Part shown: positions 1 to 11,552 of the stretch, piece after piece
How the letters are laid out: every line of letters starts with the position of its first letter
Numbering within the stretch: the first letter of the stretch is position 1
From: Peromyscus leucopus
Lineage: Eukaryota; Chordata; Mammalia; Rodentia; Cricetidae
Direction of reading: 5' to 3'
DNA length: 64,000 bases
Assembly: GCF_004664715.2 (NCBI RefSeq)
Contig: NC_051069.1
Span: forward strand, 75,414,647 to 75,478,646
The notes under the pieces: generated by a model
What the model saw: only the letters and a program-made list of their open reading frames with translations
Told to the model about the DNA's origin: nothing
Databases searched by the model: none
Translations under genes and position numbers: made by a program

Positions 1-1049
1 GGGTTTTAGTCATGTTAAGTGTGAAAAGACATATGTCTATCATCCAAATTATGCCCACGCAAAATGAATACAAACAAGAACTGAATACGCAACACACTTT
101 ACTCATGGAGAGGAACCTGACTTTCGTGGTTTATACATATTCAAATTTTCAGTTTATTTGAATCTTTTATGGCTTGCGCTGCTTGCATAATTTAAAAAAA
201 AAATAGCGCTAATTTTAAAAACTGTCTTATTTACTACCCAGAAAAAACCACTGGGATCTTTCTGTCCCTACCACACATTTTATCAAACTCATTAGAGAGC
301 AGAGAACGAGTATAAACTTCTAACTGTCCAACTGAAAGACTTGATGTCTCCTGCTCTGTTGCTCACCAGACATGCCCTATGGCTTCACTTCCTCCGAGTT
401 TCCTCTTACCACCGCGTTAACGGAAGAACCTCTTGCTTTTCAGAACAGAACTGCAACCTCCTAAGTACCGTTTCCCTCACTTGCTTCCACTTTTCTGTAC
501 TTCATCGGCCTAGAAGTGTGCTCTTTAACACTTGGGTCAAGAAAGCACCTACTTCACAAAGCTGTTTTAGCCTCAGGTGAGCTGGATGCTCAGGTGGGCT
601 CAGATGTGCACTGGGCGCACAGAAGTCATAGAAGTCTTTTTACTGTTTTTGTTGCTTTGTTTCTTGTCTGCTTCCACGTTACAAAGGCACACCCAAAGGT
701 GGGTATTGCTCACATACTGCCGTACCCTGAAAGCCTACAAAGAGCTTTAGGAAGTGCTCACAGTTGTTGAAGCTTGCCTTAGCACAGTGGCCATACGCAC
801 AGACAGCTGAGATCATAAAAAACAAACAAACAAACAAAAAAGGCTAATTATTTTCAGAAAAAGCAAGTTCTCGCACATTGGTAGGAATTACTTGTACCAA
901 CTCTGTCTACGTGCAAAGCATAATATTTAGCACTGCGACTCCTAGCAGCATCAAGGAGCACTTAACTCATTGATTTCTTAGTGCCAACATGGCGATCACA
1001 GCTGAAATGCAACGTGGGAGAGAAAAAAAAAACAAAAAGCGCAACTTAC
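1..1049. other. UBE3D intron 8 (partial), nothing else recognised
   Basis: This is AT-rich intron after exon 8. A short (CAAA)n tract sits at about 818-841. No exon, SINE or LTR is recognised. The short ORFs at 341-770 have no protein similarity I know. The final UBE3D exon was looked for here and not found. Confidence 0.5.
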
Positions 1050-1213
1050 TCTTCATTCCTGCTTTTGATGCAGGGCTGGTAGAGGACTTTGATGGCATTC
1101 CAGGCAGAGCCGGAGTCAGCTTCCGATGTATCTTCCAACAGTGGGAACTTCTTGACACACGCGGAACTTCTCAGAGGTTCGATCACCAAACTGTCTGAGT
1201 TTAAAATCCAGAG
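1050..1213 (-). CDS. UBE3D: UBE3D exon 8
   Basis: This exon of 164 bases is preceded on the minus strand by a TTTAG acceptor and followed by a consensus GTAAGT donor (intron begins at 1049). It enters in phase 0 and encodes residues 262-315, starting LWILNSDSLVIEPL and including SAWNAIKVLYQPCIKSRNE. It matches the human protein closely around SDSLVIE and VLYQPCIKSRNE. The segment KKFPLLEDTSEADSGSAW is more diverged, as between human and mouse. It ends with two bases of a codon (GA), so the terminal exon outside the window must start with one base. The region belongs to the C-terminal half assigned to the HECT-like fold. Confidence 0.95.
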
Positions 1214-1315
1214 CTAAAGTATGGGAAGAGAAGTCCACAGAGGAGAATATTGCTGCATCTCTATGTTGTATATCGCCACTACAAAAACCCACAGAGGGTA
1301 ACAGGGAAACATAAT

Positions 1316-1318
<3 letters not shown>

Positions 1319-1374
<56 letters not shown>
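1319..1374. repeat. (GT)n microsatellite
   Basis: A run of 28 uninterrupted GT units lies about 100 bases upstream of UBE3D exon 8 in intron 7. It is read as AC repeats by the gene. It is probably length-polymorphic. Confidence 0.98.
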
Positions 1375-1376
<2 letters not shown>

Positions 1377-2412
1377 GGTAGGTGGGTTGTTTGTTTGTTT
1401 GTTTGGTATTTTATATATAAACAGTGGAGCATGGACAGACAGCAGCCAGCAGCCATAACAAGTTTTTAAAAAACTGATTAGGGAAAGACATTTACTATAT
1501 AAATGACAGTGCTATAATTAATCTGAAATATTTGGAGCTCCCAGACATCAGTGAGGGGTCCAACAATGTAAGAGATGACAGGCAAAGAATAGAAAGAGAA
1601 TGCAGGCATGAGATGAACAATAAAAATGTCCAGGTAACTAACAGGGAGGTAGGTAAATTTATGTGTTTCCACTACACTTCAGAGATAGAGCAAAGCGCCA
1701 ACAGTCGCACAACTTCCAGGGCGAGGCAAAGCCTGTCATAAAGGGCAAGTCTCCACAGAAGGGGCAACTGTAAGCCACAGGCTTTCCATAGTCAGCAGCT
1801 GTGAATGGGTAGACCGGCCTAATCAACAGGATGTGTAGGGCACAACAGAAGAGATAAATTCATCCAGCTTTTATGTAGGGTGATAGTTATCTGGTCTTAA
1901 AATAAGCATTTTCTAATGCTGAATTTAGTGAGAGGGTCCACTCCTAAAGAAGTAACAAATGCACATGTAATGACTGTTTTCTTGTGCTTTGGATTTAGTG
2001 GCCATACAGTAGAATTCCAGGCATTAAAGAATAGACCAACCCACATTGCTACCAACAAGAAATAATCCTCATTGTTACATGAAGCTGAAAAGCTAATAAT
2101 GTAACACTGTTTCGCTTTTCATTAAAAACTCAAGTATCTGTGAGAATTCCCAGAAATAGTTGTATATGGGTAGAAAATGCATGTTTTATCTATACATACA
2201 TATCAAACTGCTATGATTGCCTCTGGAAAGCATGACATAACTAGGCTTGGGGAGTAGACAGGGCAGGGGAAACAGCACTTTCGGTTCTTCCCATTGTCCA
2301 GATATATTTTTTTAAATGTATTATAGCAAAGGAAGAAAAACAAAATTTCAATGTTAAGAAAATTAAGAGATGATCTTCAACTAGAAAATCTTTCAATACA
2401 AGGAAACCAGGA

Positions 2413-2722
2413 TGAGGAACATGGTTCATGTGATCAAGTGCCTGATATGCAAGAATGAGGCCCCAAGTTCAATCTCCAGAGCCTACGTGAAAACCAGGGA
2501 CGGGCAGCATGTGGCTGGCTGTAATCTCTGCACTAGTGGGCAGACAGGTGGATCCCGGGGCTCACTGGACATGTCAGTTGAACTGGCTGAGCTTCAGGCT
2601 TGGCGACAGATCATCTCAAAAAAAAAAAAAGAAAAGAAAAAGAAAAAAAAAAGAAAAAAGGAAGACATTGTACATGGACCCCTGGTCTCCAAACATAAGT
2701 ACACTCACATGCATGCACATAC

Positions 2723-2764
<42 letters not shown>
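2413..2764 (+). repeat. B4-like SINE with A-rich tail
   Basis: The body at 2413-2615 contains a tRNA-like start, then a B1-like second half with the phrases 'gtaatctctgcactagtggg' and 'acaggtggatcccggggctc'. This is the ID+B1 fusion typical of B4. It is followed by an impure GAAA tail (2616-2662) and then a pure A run (about 2724-2764). The ORF over the tails, rich in lysine, is an artefact. Confidence 0.6.
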
Positions 2765-2765
<1 letters not shown>

Positions 2766-2849
2766 AACTAACACTAATTTCAAACTATAACAAAGCTATC
2801 ACATATTATTCTGTGAGTTTCCTAAAGATGTTCCTAAAGACCTTGAACA

Positions 2850-3233
2850 TCCAGAGAAGTCCTTTTCAAATAAGAAGCACTCTGTATAGGGATGTAATGA
2901 GTGGCTGTTTGAACCATGCCCTGAAGCACCGCCCCTAGGTAGCAGGTAGCTGTTACACCTGCCTATAACCTTGAGGTATATGCCCCTGGGGCATGGCTGC
3001 TGTTGAGGGTTACCTTTAAGACCTGGGATGCCCATACTCAGCTCTCTCTCTCTTTGCTACCTTATGGTTCTGGATGCTGAGATCTTGGACCAGGCAGATC
3101 AGCATGGGACATAGCTCAACTTTCCCAGACCCTATGATAAATCTCCTGTGGTTGTGAGTTAACCCCCAAATAAATTCCTTTGCTCATTAAATAGACTCAT
3201 GTATTAATTCCATTATCCTAGTATCCTATTATC
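2850..3233 (+). mobile_element. ERV LTR-like sequence (boundaries approximate)
   Basis: The order is that of an LTR 3' half: a pyrimidine-rich stretch near 3040, an AATAAA poly(A) signal at about 3169-3174, a short T-rich U5-like segment, and then directly a sequence equal to a tRNA-Lys primer-binding site at 3234. The left boundary is uncertain. The right end reads ATTATC rather than the expected CA. No coding remnant of a provirus follows. See the tRNA entries that adjoin it. Confidence 0.5.
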
Positions 3234-3310
3234 TGGCACCCAACGTGGGGCACAACCCCCTAGACCCTGAGATTAAGAGTCTCATGCTCTACTGCCTGAG
3301 CTAGCCAGGC
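3234..3310 (-). pseudogene. tRNA-Lys(CTT) pseudogene, full length with encoded CCA
   Basis: Read on the minus strand from 3310 to 3234 this is a 77-base copy of tRNA-Lys with anticodon CTT. The acceptor 5' strand is GCCTGGC, the D arm TAGCTCAG...GAGC, the anticodon arm ATGAGACTCTTAATCTCAG is intact, and the 3' end is ACGTTGGGTGCCA. The CCA tail is present in the DNA, so it was copied from a mature tRNA. The T arm is damaged (one extra base; the TTCGA loop and B box are lost), so it is not a functional gene. Its last 18 bases also equal the tRNA-Lys1,2 primer-binding site used by many betaretrovirus-like ERVs. Confidence 0.9.
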
Positions 3311-3352
3311 CTTCCGAGTGGCAGGCAAGAATTCTATCACTGAACCATCAAT
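3307..3352 (-). pseudogene. tRNA-Gly(GCC) fragment, 5' two thirds, fused to tRNA-Lys
   Basis: On the minus strand 3352-3307 matches positions 1-48 of tRNA-Gly(GCC), including the A box GGTTCAGTG and the anticodon arm around TTGCCTGCCA. About 40 of 48 bases agree, and several differences are CpG-type transitions. It stops in the variable/T-arm region and continues without a gap into the 5' end of the tRNA-Lys copy. A short shared GC-rich string (GGC in this copy, CCGGGC in the parental tRNAs) spans the junction. Confidence 0.8.
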
Positions 3353-3958
3353 TAAGAATGGCCATGCACTGTTAACTAGTTGAAGAAAACAGATGCAGAG
3401 AAGAATGCGGTCTAGTGTGTTTGGGTTTCCAAACATATAGGCAAAATTTACTTGTGCACAGTATCACTCTAAACAGAGGCAGGATGATGTTGGCCCCAGC
3501 GGCAGCACATGGAGGTTATAGATCCACCAATGCCAGTTTCTTCTCCAAACTTGTTACTATTTCTCAAATACCAAGCTGTCAGTGGCAATAAAAACAGAGT
3601 ATCACGTTTTAATGCTAAAAGTGACAAAGAGAGGAGAATGATACAGAGTGATGTGGCACTGTCCAGAAGAGCCATTACCAAGAGTAAAAAGCATCATTTT
3701 GGGGTATGAGCTTCTAAAGGACAAAAACTGGGTTTTCCTTCTGTCTGTATCCTCAGAACCCAGGCTACAGAGGTACCCAGTCATGTGTTATTAAATGAAG
3801 TAAGCTTCATTTATAGATTAACTGATATTAAAAGTTCAATTTATGGTCATCATCTAGTTTCCAGACTTGAGAGGTAAGAAAATAGAATGATGGAAGCTAA
3901 AACATTTCTGAGACCCTAGATTACAAGGCCATAAAATGTGGATGAAAGATTTCCTTAC

Positions 3959-4067
3959 CAAGATGTACACTTTGCCATCCTGACCTTGAATCGTGAATCT
4001 AAAAGTGCTTCTAGCAGAAGAGAGTTCCACCAGGCACTGGGCAATAACGCTCTGAACAAACTGAGAC
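3959..4067 (-). CDS. UBE3D: UBE3D exon 7
   Basis: This exon of 109 bases has the acceptor CCAACAG and a GTAAGG donor (intron begins at 3958). One base completes R225. The exon then encodes residues 226-261, which include SQFVQSVIAQCLVELSSARS and TFRFTIQGQDGKVYIL and end in phase 0. This is one of the best conserved parts of UBE3D: human differs at only a few places here. It lies in the C-terminal HECT-like region. Confidence 0.97.
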
Positions 4068-4439
4068 CTGTTGGAACAAAGCAAGTGTCACCATGTGCCT
4101 CTCATAATTCTTACTAACAAGACAAAGTTAGAAGGATTCACAGGCACCTAAAGGCCGGGCTAAACATCATGTGCCGGGCTTTTCCGGCCACCATCCATTT
4201 CTTTATAAAGTCTGTACTAACGTGCACTTTGGAATATTAGAATGTATTTGCGTTTGTTCCATTCTTCTTAAAATTCATCTTGCTATCATTAACATATTTT
4301 CCATCCCAAACATAACTGTTCCTATTGACCAACAACTTGACAAAGATGTAAAATCACCTAGGAGACAAACCTCTGGCCATGTCTACCAGGGATTATCCAC
4401 TAGCTACTCGAATAATTAAAATGGAGAGACCCATCTTCA

Positions 4440-4670
4440 CTTTGGATGGCATGGTTCCATGCTCCAAGGTCCTGGACTGAATGAGGAGGAGAAAGCAAGC
4501 CGAGCATAAGCATCTGTCACTCTCTGCTTCCTGAGCAGTGTCCCCAGCTGCCTCAAGGTCTTGCCACCATTACTTCTCTGCCATAAATCACTGCGCTCTT
4601 GAACCATGAGCTGAAGTAACCTCTTCCTAAGTTGTTTTTTTAGTTACTTTGTCAGGGCAACAAGACAAGT
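4440..4670 (+). repeat. Rodent interspersed repeat, class not assigned
   Basis: It contains the phrases 'gaaccatgagctgaagtaac' and, at its end, 'ttgtcagggcaacaagaca', which recur in many rodent loci as the 3' part of a dispersed repeat. A related element lies at about 8600-8960. I cannot give the family name with confidence. Confidence 0.45.
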
Positions 4671-4937
4671 CACTCATATGCACCATAAGAGTTTGAATTC
4701 ATATGCGGAATTCAAAACCACCAACAACTCATATAGCACAGCAGGCAGTGAATAACTAAGAAGGTGAGGAATTTTCTCCCAAAGGCGGTATCAGTGACAA
4801 TCTTTTCCCTTTAAACTGCCTTAAGGGACAGTTCTAAGGCATAGAGTCAAGGCACATGAAAGAGGATAAAATTCAGGTTTATATTCAGGATGCCACAACT
4901 TTTGAATATCAACAATTAACACATATGTGCTAATTTG

Positions 4938-6110
4938 CCTTCTGTTGCTGTGATAAACACCACGACCAGAAAACAACCTGAGTGAGGAAAGGGTTTATTC
5001 AGCTTCCACTTCAGGGTCCATCACTGTTCTACTTAGGGTTCCTATGGCGCTGAGAAAGCACCGGCCCAAAGCAACTTGGAGGAAAGGGTTTATTTGGTGA
5101 ACACTCCCACATCCCTGTTCATCATCAAAGACATCAGGACAGGAACTCAAACAGGGCAGGAACCTGGAGGGAGGCAGGAGCTGATGCAAAAGCCATGGAG
5201 GGTGCTGCTTACTTGCTTTCCGTGGCTTGCTCAGCCTGATTTCTTTTTCTTGCTTTTTAAAAAAAAATTAATTAATTAATTCCTCCCCAGCCTGATCACA
5301 CTTTCCCCTCCCTCCTCTCCTTCCAGTCCCTTCCCCCAATCCCCACCTTTTCCTTTCCCCATCTACTTCTTTTTTCCCTTCAGAAACAGGCAGGCTTCCC
5401 ATGTGTATCCACCAGCCATGGTGTATCAAATTGCAGAAAGACACCTCCTCTCCTACTAAGGATGGGCGAGGTACCCCAGTAGAAGGAAAGGGTCCCGAAA
5501 ACAGGTAAGAGAGTCAGAGAGCCCCTGCTCCCATTGTTAGGAGTCCTACAAGAAGACCAAGCTGCACAACTGTAACATACGTTCAGAGGACCTAGGTCAG
5601 CCTGATTTCTTAGAACCCAGGACCACCACCAGCTCAGGGAAGGCACCACCCCCACACAATAGGCTGGGTCTTCCTCCATCAATCACTAAAAAAGAAAATG
5701 CCCTACATGCTTGCCTACAGTCAGCATTATAGAGGCATTTTCTCAATCAAAGCACCCTCCTCTCTGATGATTACAGCTTGTGTTAAGTTGACATAAACAT
5801 AACCAGTACAAACATTAAGGGAAGCCATGGCAGGAACTCAAGTCAGGAACTGAAGCAGAGGCCATGGACAAATGCTGCTTACTGGCCTGTTTCCCATGGC
5901 CTGCTCAACCTGCTTCCTTATAGTATCTATGGCCATCTGCCCAGGTGCGGGGGAACTGCCCAGTGAGCTGGGCCCTCCCACACCAATCATTAGTCAAGAA
6001 AATGGTCCACAGACATGCCCACAGGCTAATCTGACAGAGGCAATTCCTCAAATGATGTTCCCTTTTCCCAGGTGTCTCTAGTGTGTGTCAAGTTGGCAAA
6101 AACTAACAAG
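4938..6110 (+). repeat. Rodent repeat 'family A', two or three nested copies with an inserted L1-like piece
   Basis: Starts such as 'ttctgttgctgtgataaaca' at about 4938 and the related 'gcaacttggaggaaagggtt' at about 5070 show overlapping copies. A further copy runs from about 5815 to 6110. The same family recurs at 44125-44525 and 60440-60830, sharing the phrases 'aggaactcaa', 'ctgcttactggc', 'caatcat(t/c)a' and 'tgtcaagttg'. Within it, about 5250-5600 (TTAATTAAT followed by C-rich sequence) resembles the element at 22017-22500. The family name is not assigned. Confidence 0.6.
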
Positions 6111-6549
6111 CACAATATACTATAGGTGACTTTTGCTTGCGAACAAAAAGACTAAAAGAAAACACCAATATATTTAAAGGCTAGGTAACCTTCTTAAAAA
6201 GTAGGTGCCTGTGAAACTGATCTCTGTTTCCAGTTTTAAAAGTCAATATTAAAACCAGAACTAATATTATAAAGCCTACAACCCTGGATATTTAGAATAC
6301 AAGATAAGAAAAAAAAAGCCTTCTCCAATTATATTTATATAAACACATCTGTCTATAGCACCACATAAGCAAGAAACAGGTCTTCAAGTTGTGTATATGT
6401 ATGGCTTGGTTCATCTAATAGCCACTCACAGGGACCTTAAAAAGAAAAAACCCTTTCCAAAAGAGCTATGAAGAGCTGCATCCTCAGTCCACTGTGCCTG
6501 TCCTTTCCCATATTTCAAATTATACAATAACTTGATTTGGTATTTATAC

Positions 6550-6619
6550 CTTGGTATGCTAGGAAAACTTCCCTCGGATGGCTGGATAATTATCTCTGTC
6601 ATGTAAAATTTAGTTGTTT
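6550..6619 (-). CDS. UBE3D: UBE3D exon 6
   Basis: This exon of 70 bases has the acceptor TTCTTTGTTTCCAG and a weak donor AG|GTATAA. Two bases complete E202. Codons 203-224 read TTKFYMTEIIIQPSEGSF then PSIP, and two bases (AG) of R225 end the exon. Human has a near-identical segment, so the call is secure although the donor is poor. In human the residues just after this exon lie within the mapped UBE2C-interacting part (from memory, about 235-257). Confidence 0.95.
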
Positions 6620-8599
6620 CTGGAAACAAAGAAGAAGAAAATTAAAAAATTTTTCAATACACTGATATCACAGACATACTGGCCCTAAAGTATGACCTCC
6701 CAAATTATTTTGTCTGACTATTCAACATTCTTAGCCCCAAATCAAGACCTTTGTTTCTTCAGTTCTGTGGACTAGCTACAAATCACAGAGTGACTAAAGA
6801 AGGCTAGCTAGTTAGGTGCTCCAAAGCATAGAGCTGGAACCGTGACATCATTATCTACCTGGAATCTCACTGACTGGATCCACGCATAGTCCTCACCAAA
6901 TCTGACTTCCTGTTTATTTTGTTAATTATACAAACAATAGACATTTGATGAACATTAATATAAATATAACCATCTTGGATTGTTTAAAAATCCATTTAAA
7001 AGTTTAATCTCATCAGTAACAAAGGAAAGGCAGGACAAAATGAAAATTTATTTTTGGAGGGCAAGTGTAGTAGGGTAAATGCTTACAAGAAATAGACAGG
7101 TTTCTTCACATATCACTACCAGATCTGCAAATGATAGACTGCTAAGGGGTCTCCTGGCAAAAGCCTTAAAACTGTATGTATGTATAGTTTAACATCATAA
7201 CCAAGTACTGACCAATTTATCTTAAAGAAAACTGGTAAAATATGTACCAGACTACAAAGATGAAAACACAAAGACACTGAAGACATTTTAAAATCTGTAA
7301 AAGCTGAAGAAAATTGTTATTTAGGCAATAGAATTTCATGCATATTTTAAATTTTAAGCAGGTCAAAATAAAACCAGAAGTAATTTAAAATGGAGTTTTC
7401 TTAAAGATAATGTTGTCTTTAATTTATAATATCAAAAAGTAAATTTTTTAAAAATTTCAATTGCTTGATGTAAGACACAGAAAAAGGTAAAGAAAAATAA
7501 TAAAAAGCATGAAATGATTATTATACATTATTATGTATCTAAAAACATGAACGTACGTTTTCTTTCATTTCTGTCTATTTCGCCTTACTATTTTGAAGTC
7601 CTATTATCCCACGTAGAACTGAACATTTAATGTCACACAGTGACCCGCTAGGTCCCAGCTGGTGGTAATTACTAATTTCAGAGTCCCTACACTGGCTTCA
7701 TGCAGTGGTACTCCTCTGCTGTCACCCGCATCCAACCACCCGCTCCATCAATCTTTTCTGAGCTTTCTGGGGTCACTCTCTTCTATCTGGGTACAGGTGG
7801 AATTTCTCTTAATAGGAAACAGCTAGCGGTACATCACCCTGCTCTGTTTGTTTCTTTGTTGAGGGGACTTTCAGTTGCTACAAAGTCCCGGGGTTAACAG
7901 TTATTTCTTTGTGCCCACTGACAATGCCATCGCCTCTCTTCAAATTTCCATTACCGCTGCTTCTTTGAAGGTGATCTGTCATTTTTTCCCTTGGTTGCTT
8001 TTAAGATTTTTTTTTCTTTGCTTTTCATTCTGCAGCCATTACTTTGATGCACCAAGATACAGATTTCTTTTTATTTATCTTACTTGGTCCTCACCGAATT
8101 GGAATTCATTGTGCCTCTTGAATCTGTAGATTGCGCTTCATCATTTCTTAGAATCCTCAGCAACTCTTTGTTCAAAAACAGCCTAAGATGCATCCTTTTC
8201 CTCTTTTCACAAAGAGGTATAATTAAACACACAGTGGACTGCCTCATTCTACATCCCCGTCTTTACTTTACACACTACCTTTTTGCTTCAGTGTGCAGGG
8301 TTAAAGATTCCTCTCATCTTTCTTCTGCTCATTAATTCTTGATTTAACTTGTATCTAGACTGCTATCAACAGCTCTCTGAACTGCTAGCTTCAACTACAA
8401 AGCAGTACAGTTGTAGAGATTCTATCATGGAGCTTTTCCAAACACACCTACTGTTGCATTCATTTTGTGTCCAGCCATCTTCACATCTTTTACACTGTTA
8501 AATATACCAAGCATGTTTTACAGTTTATAGACGATAGTAAAATTCCAATAAGAAGTCTGTTCCTACTGCTAAGCTCTCTGTGACAGCTCCTGTTAAAGT

Positions 8600-8960
8600 T
8601 GTGATGATTACGAAATGTCCCTATAGGCTCACTGTTTGAGGCCAGAGGTCCAGCTGTTGGCACTGTTTTGAGAAGTTATGGAGAGTCTAGGAGGTGTGCC
8701 TAGCTAGAGGAAGTAGTTTTGCAGGGTAGTCCTTGGGGGGGGGGGAAGGCGGGTGTGTGTCTGTGTCTTATTCCAACTCCAAGCCCCCCTATTGGCTTTG
8801 AGCTGAGCAGCCTCTACCACACAAACCCACTATGATGATGCTCTGTCTCTCTACAGACCCAGACTCAGCAGAGACAAGGACTAAGATGTCTAAAACCATA
8901 GAGGCAAAATAAATTCTGTTCCTTTAAGTTCTTCTCAGGTATTTTGGTCATGGAAAACGC
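8600..8960 (+). repeat. Rodent interspersed repeat, class not assigned
   Basis: It contains 'cctataggctcactgtttga' near its start, a G run at about 8737-8747, and 'ggcaaaataaattctgttcc' then 'tattttggtcatgga' near its end. This order is familiar from many rodent repeat copies. It belongs to the same broad group as 4440-4670. Confidence 0.45.
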
Positions 8961-9479
8961 TGATGGGGTTGAGGATGGGGGTCTAGTTAACATATGTTCC
9001 TAGTTAGCTTTGATTGAACAACCAGGATCATATTTGAAAATTTAAGAATTTGTTTTCGAATGGAAGGTTTTCTTCCAAAGGGGAGGAAAGATGTCTGACT
9101 TTGACAGCATCTAGAGGCATTTCTGGTCCCAGGCAGACTATGCCGAGTTAAACAGCTTAAGTTCCCACAGTGGCTGGCACTGATGTCTATGGTCATTCCA
9201 GCATGCCTTGCTCACCTTGCTGGGAGGGTACAGCCCCCAGACGCTCAGTTTTTTGTGGAAACAGTGTTCTCTGCTCTGCATAGTCTTCATTTCTGTCTGT
9301 ACCTTCCAAAGCAAACATTACGAAGAACTGGCACCTTGCAGGGCAGGTGTGCCTGGAATTTTGTGCTGACTTTGCTTATGTGGTAATTCTTCACATATCT
9401 CTCATTTTCTATACTCTTTATTCCTTCCTGTGTGTTTCCAGACCCTGTCCTGGCATCTTGCACTTCAGCCTGAAAAACT

Positions 9480-10300
9480 CCTACTGGGATTTTCTGTTAT
9501 ATTATAAGAGCAGGTCTGCTTATAATACTTTATTTCTATCTATTTACCTAGAAACAGTTCTACTTTCTCTTTAGTTTTGAAGAATAATTTTTACTGGACG
9601 CAGTACTATTGGGTGATAGGTAATCTTGACAGCGCTTTGTGTCTCTACTTGGATGTCACAACTGGAGGTCGCCATTTTCTGAGACACTCTCCTTAGCTGT
9701 GTTATGAAGTCCCGGTGTGTGTTCGGTTTTCCTCTGCTCTTTGATCCCTCCCACCTGGGTGCCTTTCAGCAGCTTTATACCACCTGGAGTTCACTTAAAT
9801 TCTTCTCGTAAAAATTATTGTCATCCACCAAATTTCTCTCAGATTTCAACTGGCTTTTTCAAATTTGTTTTCTAACCTCTTCTTTTTCTCCGTTCTGAGA
9901 CTGCATTTACATGTGTGTTGAAACACTTGACCATAAGCCAGCAAGTCTGCTGATTTGTTTCCGCTATTTCCCCCGCTGTTTCCTTTGGATTGGCAACTTT
10001 TATCAATCTAAAATTCAGTGCTTTTTAAAAAAATCTTCTATTTTCTCAAATCTGTGGTTTGGATTATTTAGTGTTTTCTCTTTTCAGATATTATACTTTT
10101 CAATGCTAAATCCACCTATTTGTTCTTTCTGTGGAATTTGATATTTGCAATTACTCAAAGGTTTTTTTCTTTTAATTCTTTATGTATTTATTATAGTTAT
10201 TTCAACAGATTGGCTTCCTAATCTATGCATCTATTCAGCATCTATTTGTAAATCCTTACTTTTCTTGAGTACAAATCACTCTTCGGCTTTGAAGATCTAA
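9480..10300 (-). mobile_element. Ancient L1-type 3' UTR fragment, antisense
   Basis: T-rich sequence with the order of motifs of old mammalian L1 (L1M/HAL1-like) 3' ends read backwards: a 'ggagttcacttaaattcttc' segment, then 'tgagactgcatttacatgtg' and a following T/C-rich stretch. It is highly diverged and the boundaries are uncertain. Confidence 0.4.
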
Positions 10301-10499
10301 TAATTTTTGGACCAGTGCAAGACACTGCATGCACTATACTGCATCAACTAAGGATTTTTGTTTTGATCTTGGTTTATCTATATAATAGTCAATTAACTGG
10401 CTTGAACTTACACTGTGGAACAGGGGCACTGTATGTCTATAGTGTGGTCCCTAACTCTGCTCAGTTTCTTAAAAAAAGTTTTACATTTGTCTTTAAAAA

Positions 10500-10650
10500 G
10501 TTTTACAATTATTTGTGTGTCTATGTGTGCACGCATGTGCACAGGCACAGGTGTGTGAAGGTCAGAGGACAATACGTGCATTTTCATTCTGTCCTACACC
10601 ATGTATATTCAGGAAGTTGAACCCAGGTTGTCAGACTTGGGTTGCCCACT
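10500..10650 (-). repeat. B4/B3-like SINE fragment, antisense
   Basis: The phrases 'gaaggtcagaggacaatac' and 'gaagttgaacccaggttgtc' are the reverse of B3/B4 SINE interior sequence. No tail was resolved. Confidence 0.5.
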
Positions 10651-11552
10651 GAAGAACATCTTGCCAGGGCCTTGTTCAGTTTTACATTGCTCATTCCAGC
10701 TTCTTGAAGAGTATTTACTGCACTTGCTTATCTTAACCCCCATAACTATTTGGGGAAAGGTTCTGCTCAAATATGGAAAGCCAGTAGAATGTTTTACAAA
10801 AATTGCCTTCCTCTGTGACATGCAAGTTCCCAAAGGAGGAAAACAGTCCTACCCAGTATGACACCTATGAACCACAACCAGCCTGATGATAACCCTAAAG
10901 GCACAGTACCTTAGTGGTAGCCAACAGCTCTCTAATTGGACGTAGGACCCACTCATCATGTCTACCATGTCTAGTACTGGAAACCTAGGTAACTACCCAG
11001 GGCTAGTGAAGTTATGGTTACTGGAGAAGAATTTACAAATGCCATGTATTAAACTAGCATAATCCCTAAATACATTCTAAATATTTGTCCTTATACCCAC
11101 AGATAAGTGTAGTTCTCACACATCATCAAGGAAACATCTCTTTGAAAGCCTTAATTTTTTTTTAGATGTTACATAAAGGGTTTGTTTTCAAGCTCAGGGA
11201 AGGAGGTGGAGAGGAATAATATCTTCACTGGTATCTTTACAGTGCATGCTTCCTTTCTGCTTACTCAGAAAAAGAAACTACTAATAAGATTCCAATGATT
11301 AAAACAAACAAACATACAAAAACCACTATCTGCCTTCCCTTAAGTGCATAGCTTAAATTAAATCTCCTAATTAATCATATTAAAAGTGATGATTCATTAC
11401 CCATGAAAACACAGCATGTTATTGCTCTCTAGACATTTTAAACTGTATCTTTAAACACCATTTTAATTACCAACGTTTTCATTATTATGTTTTAAAGCAG
11501 TAAAACAGAGTTTGCCCAAGTGTAATACCACTGAGAAAAAGAGTAAGACACG

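Larger units (their letters stand above)
1214..3958. other. UBE3D intron 7
   Basis: The intron holds a (GT)n tract, a B4-like SINE with long A-rich tail (2413-2764) and the LTR/tRNA chimera (2850-3352). Between 1375 and 2412 and between 3360 and 3958 I recognise no repeat or exon. The ORF at 3469-3709 has no support. Confidence 0.6.
4068..6549. other. UBE3D intron 6
   Basis: The intron contains a rodent interspersed repeat at 4440-4670 and a cluster of rodent repeat copies at 4938-6110. Nothing was recognised at 4068-4440, 4670-4937 or 6111-6549. Confidence 0.6.

Noticed and set aside
2412..2790. Lysine-rich ORFs
   Set aside because: They are translations of the A-rich tail of a SINE.
3234..3251. 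Primer-binding site of a provirus with internal region to the right
   Set aside because: The similarity continues through the whole tRNA-Lys and into tRNA-Gly; there is no ERV internal sequence after it.
3234..3310. Functional tRNA-Lys gene
   Set aside because: The T arm and B box are disrupted, an encoded CCA is present, and the sequence is fused to other tRNA and LTR-like sequence, so it is a retro-copied pseudogene.
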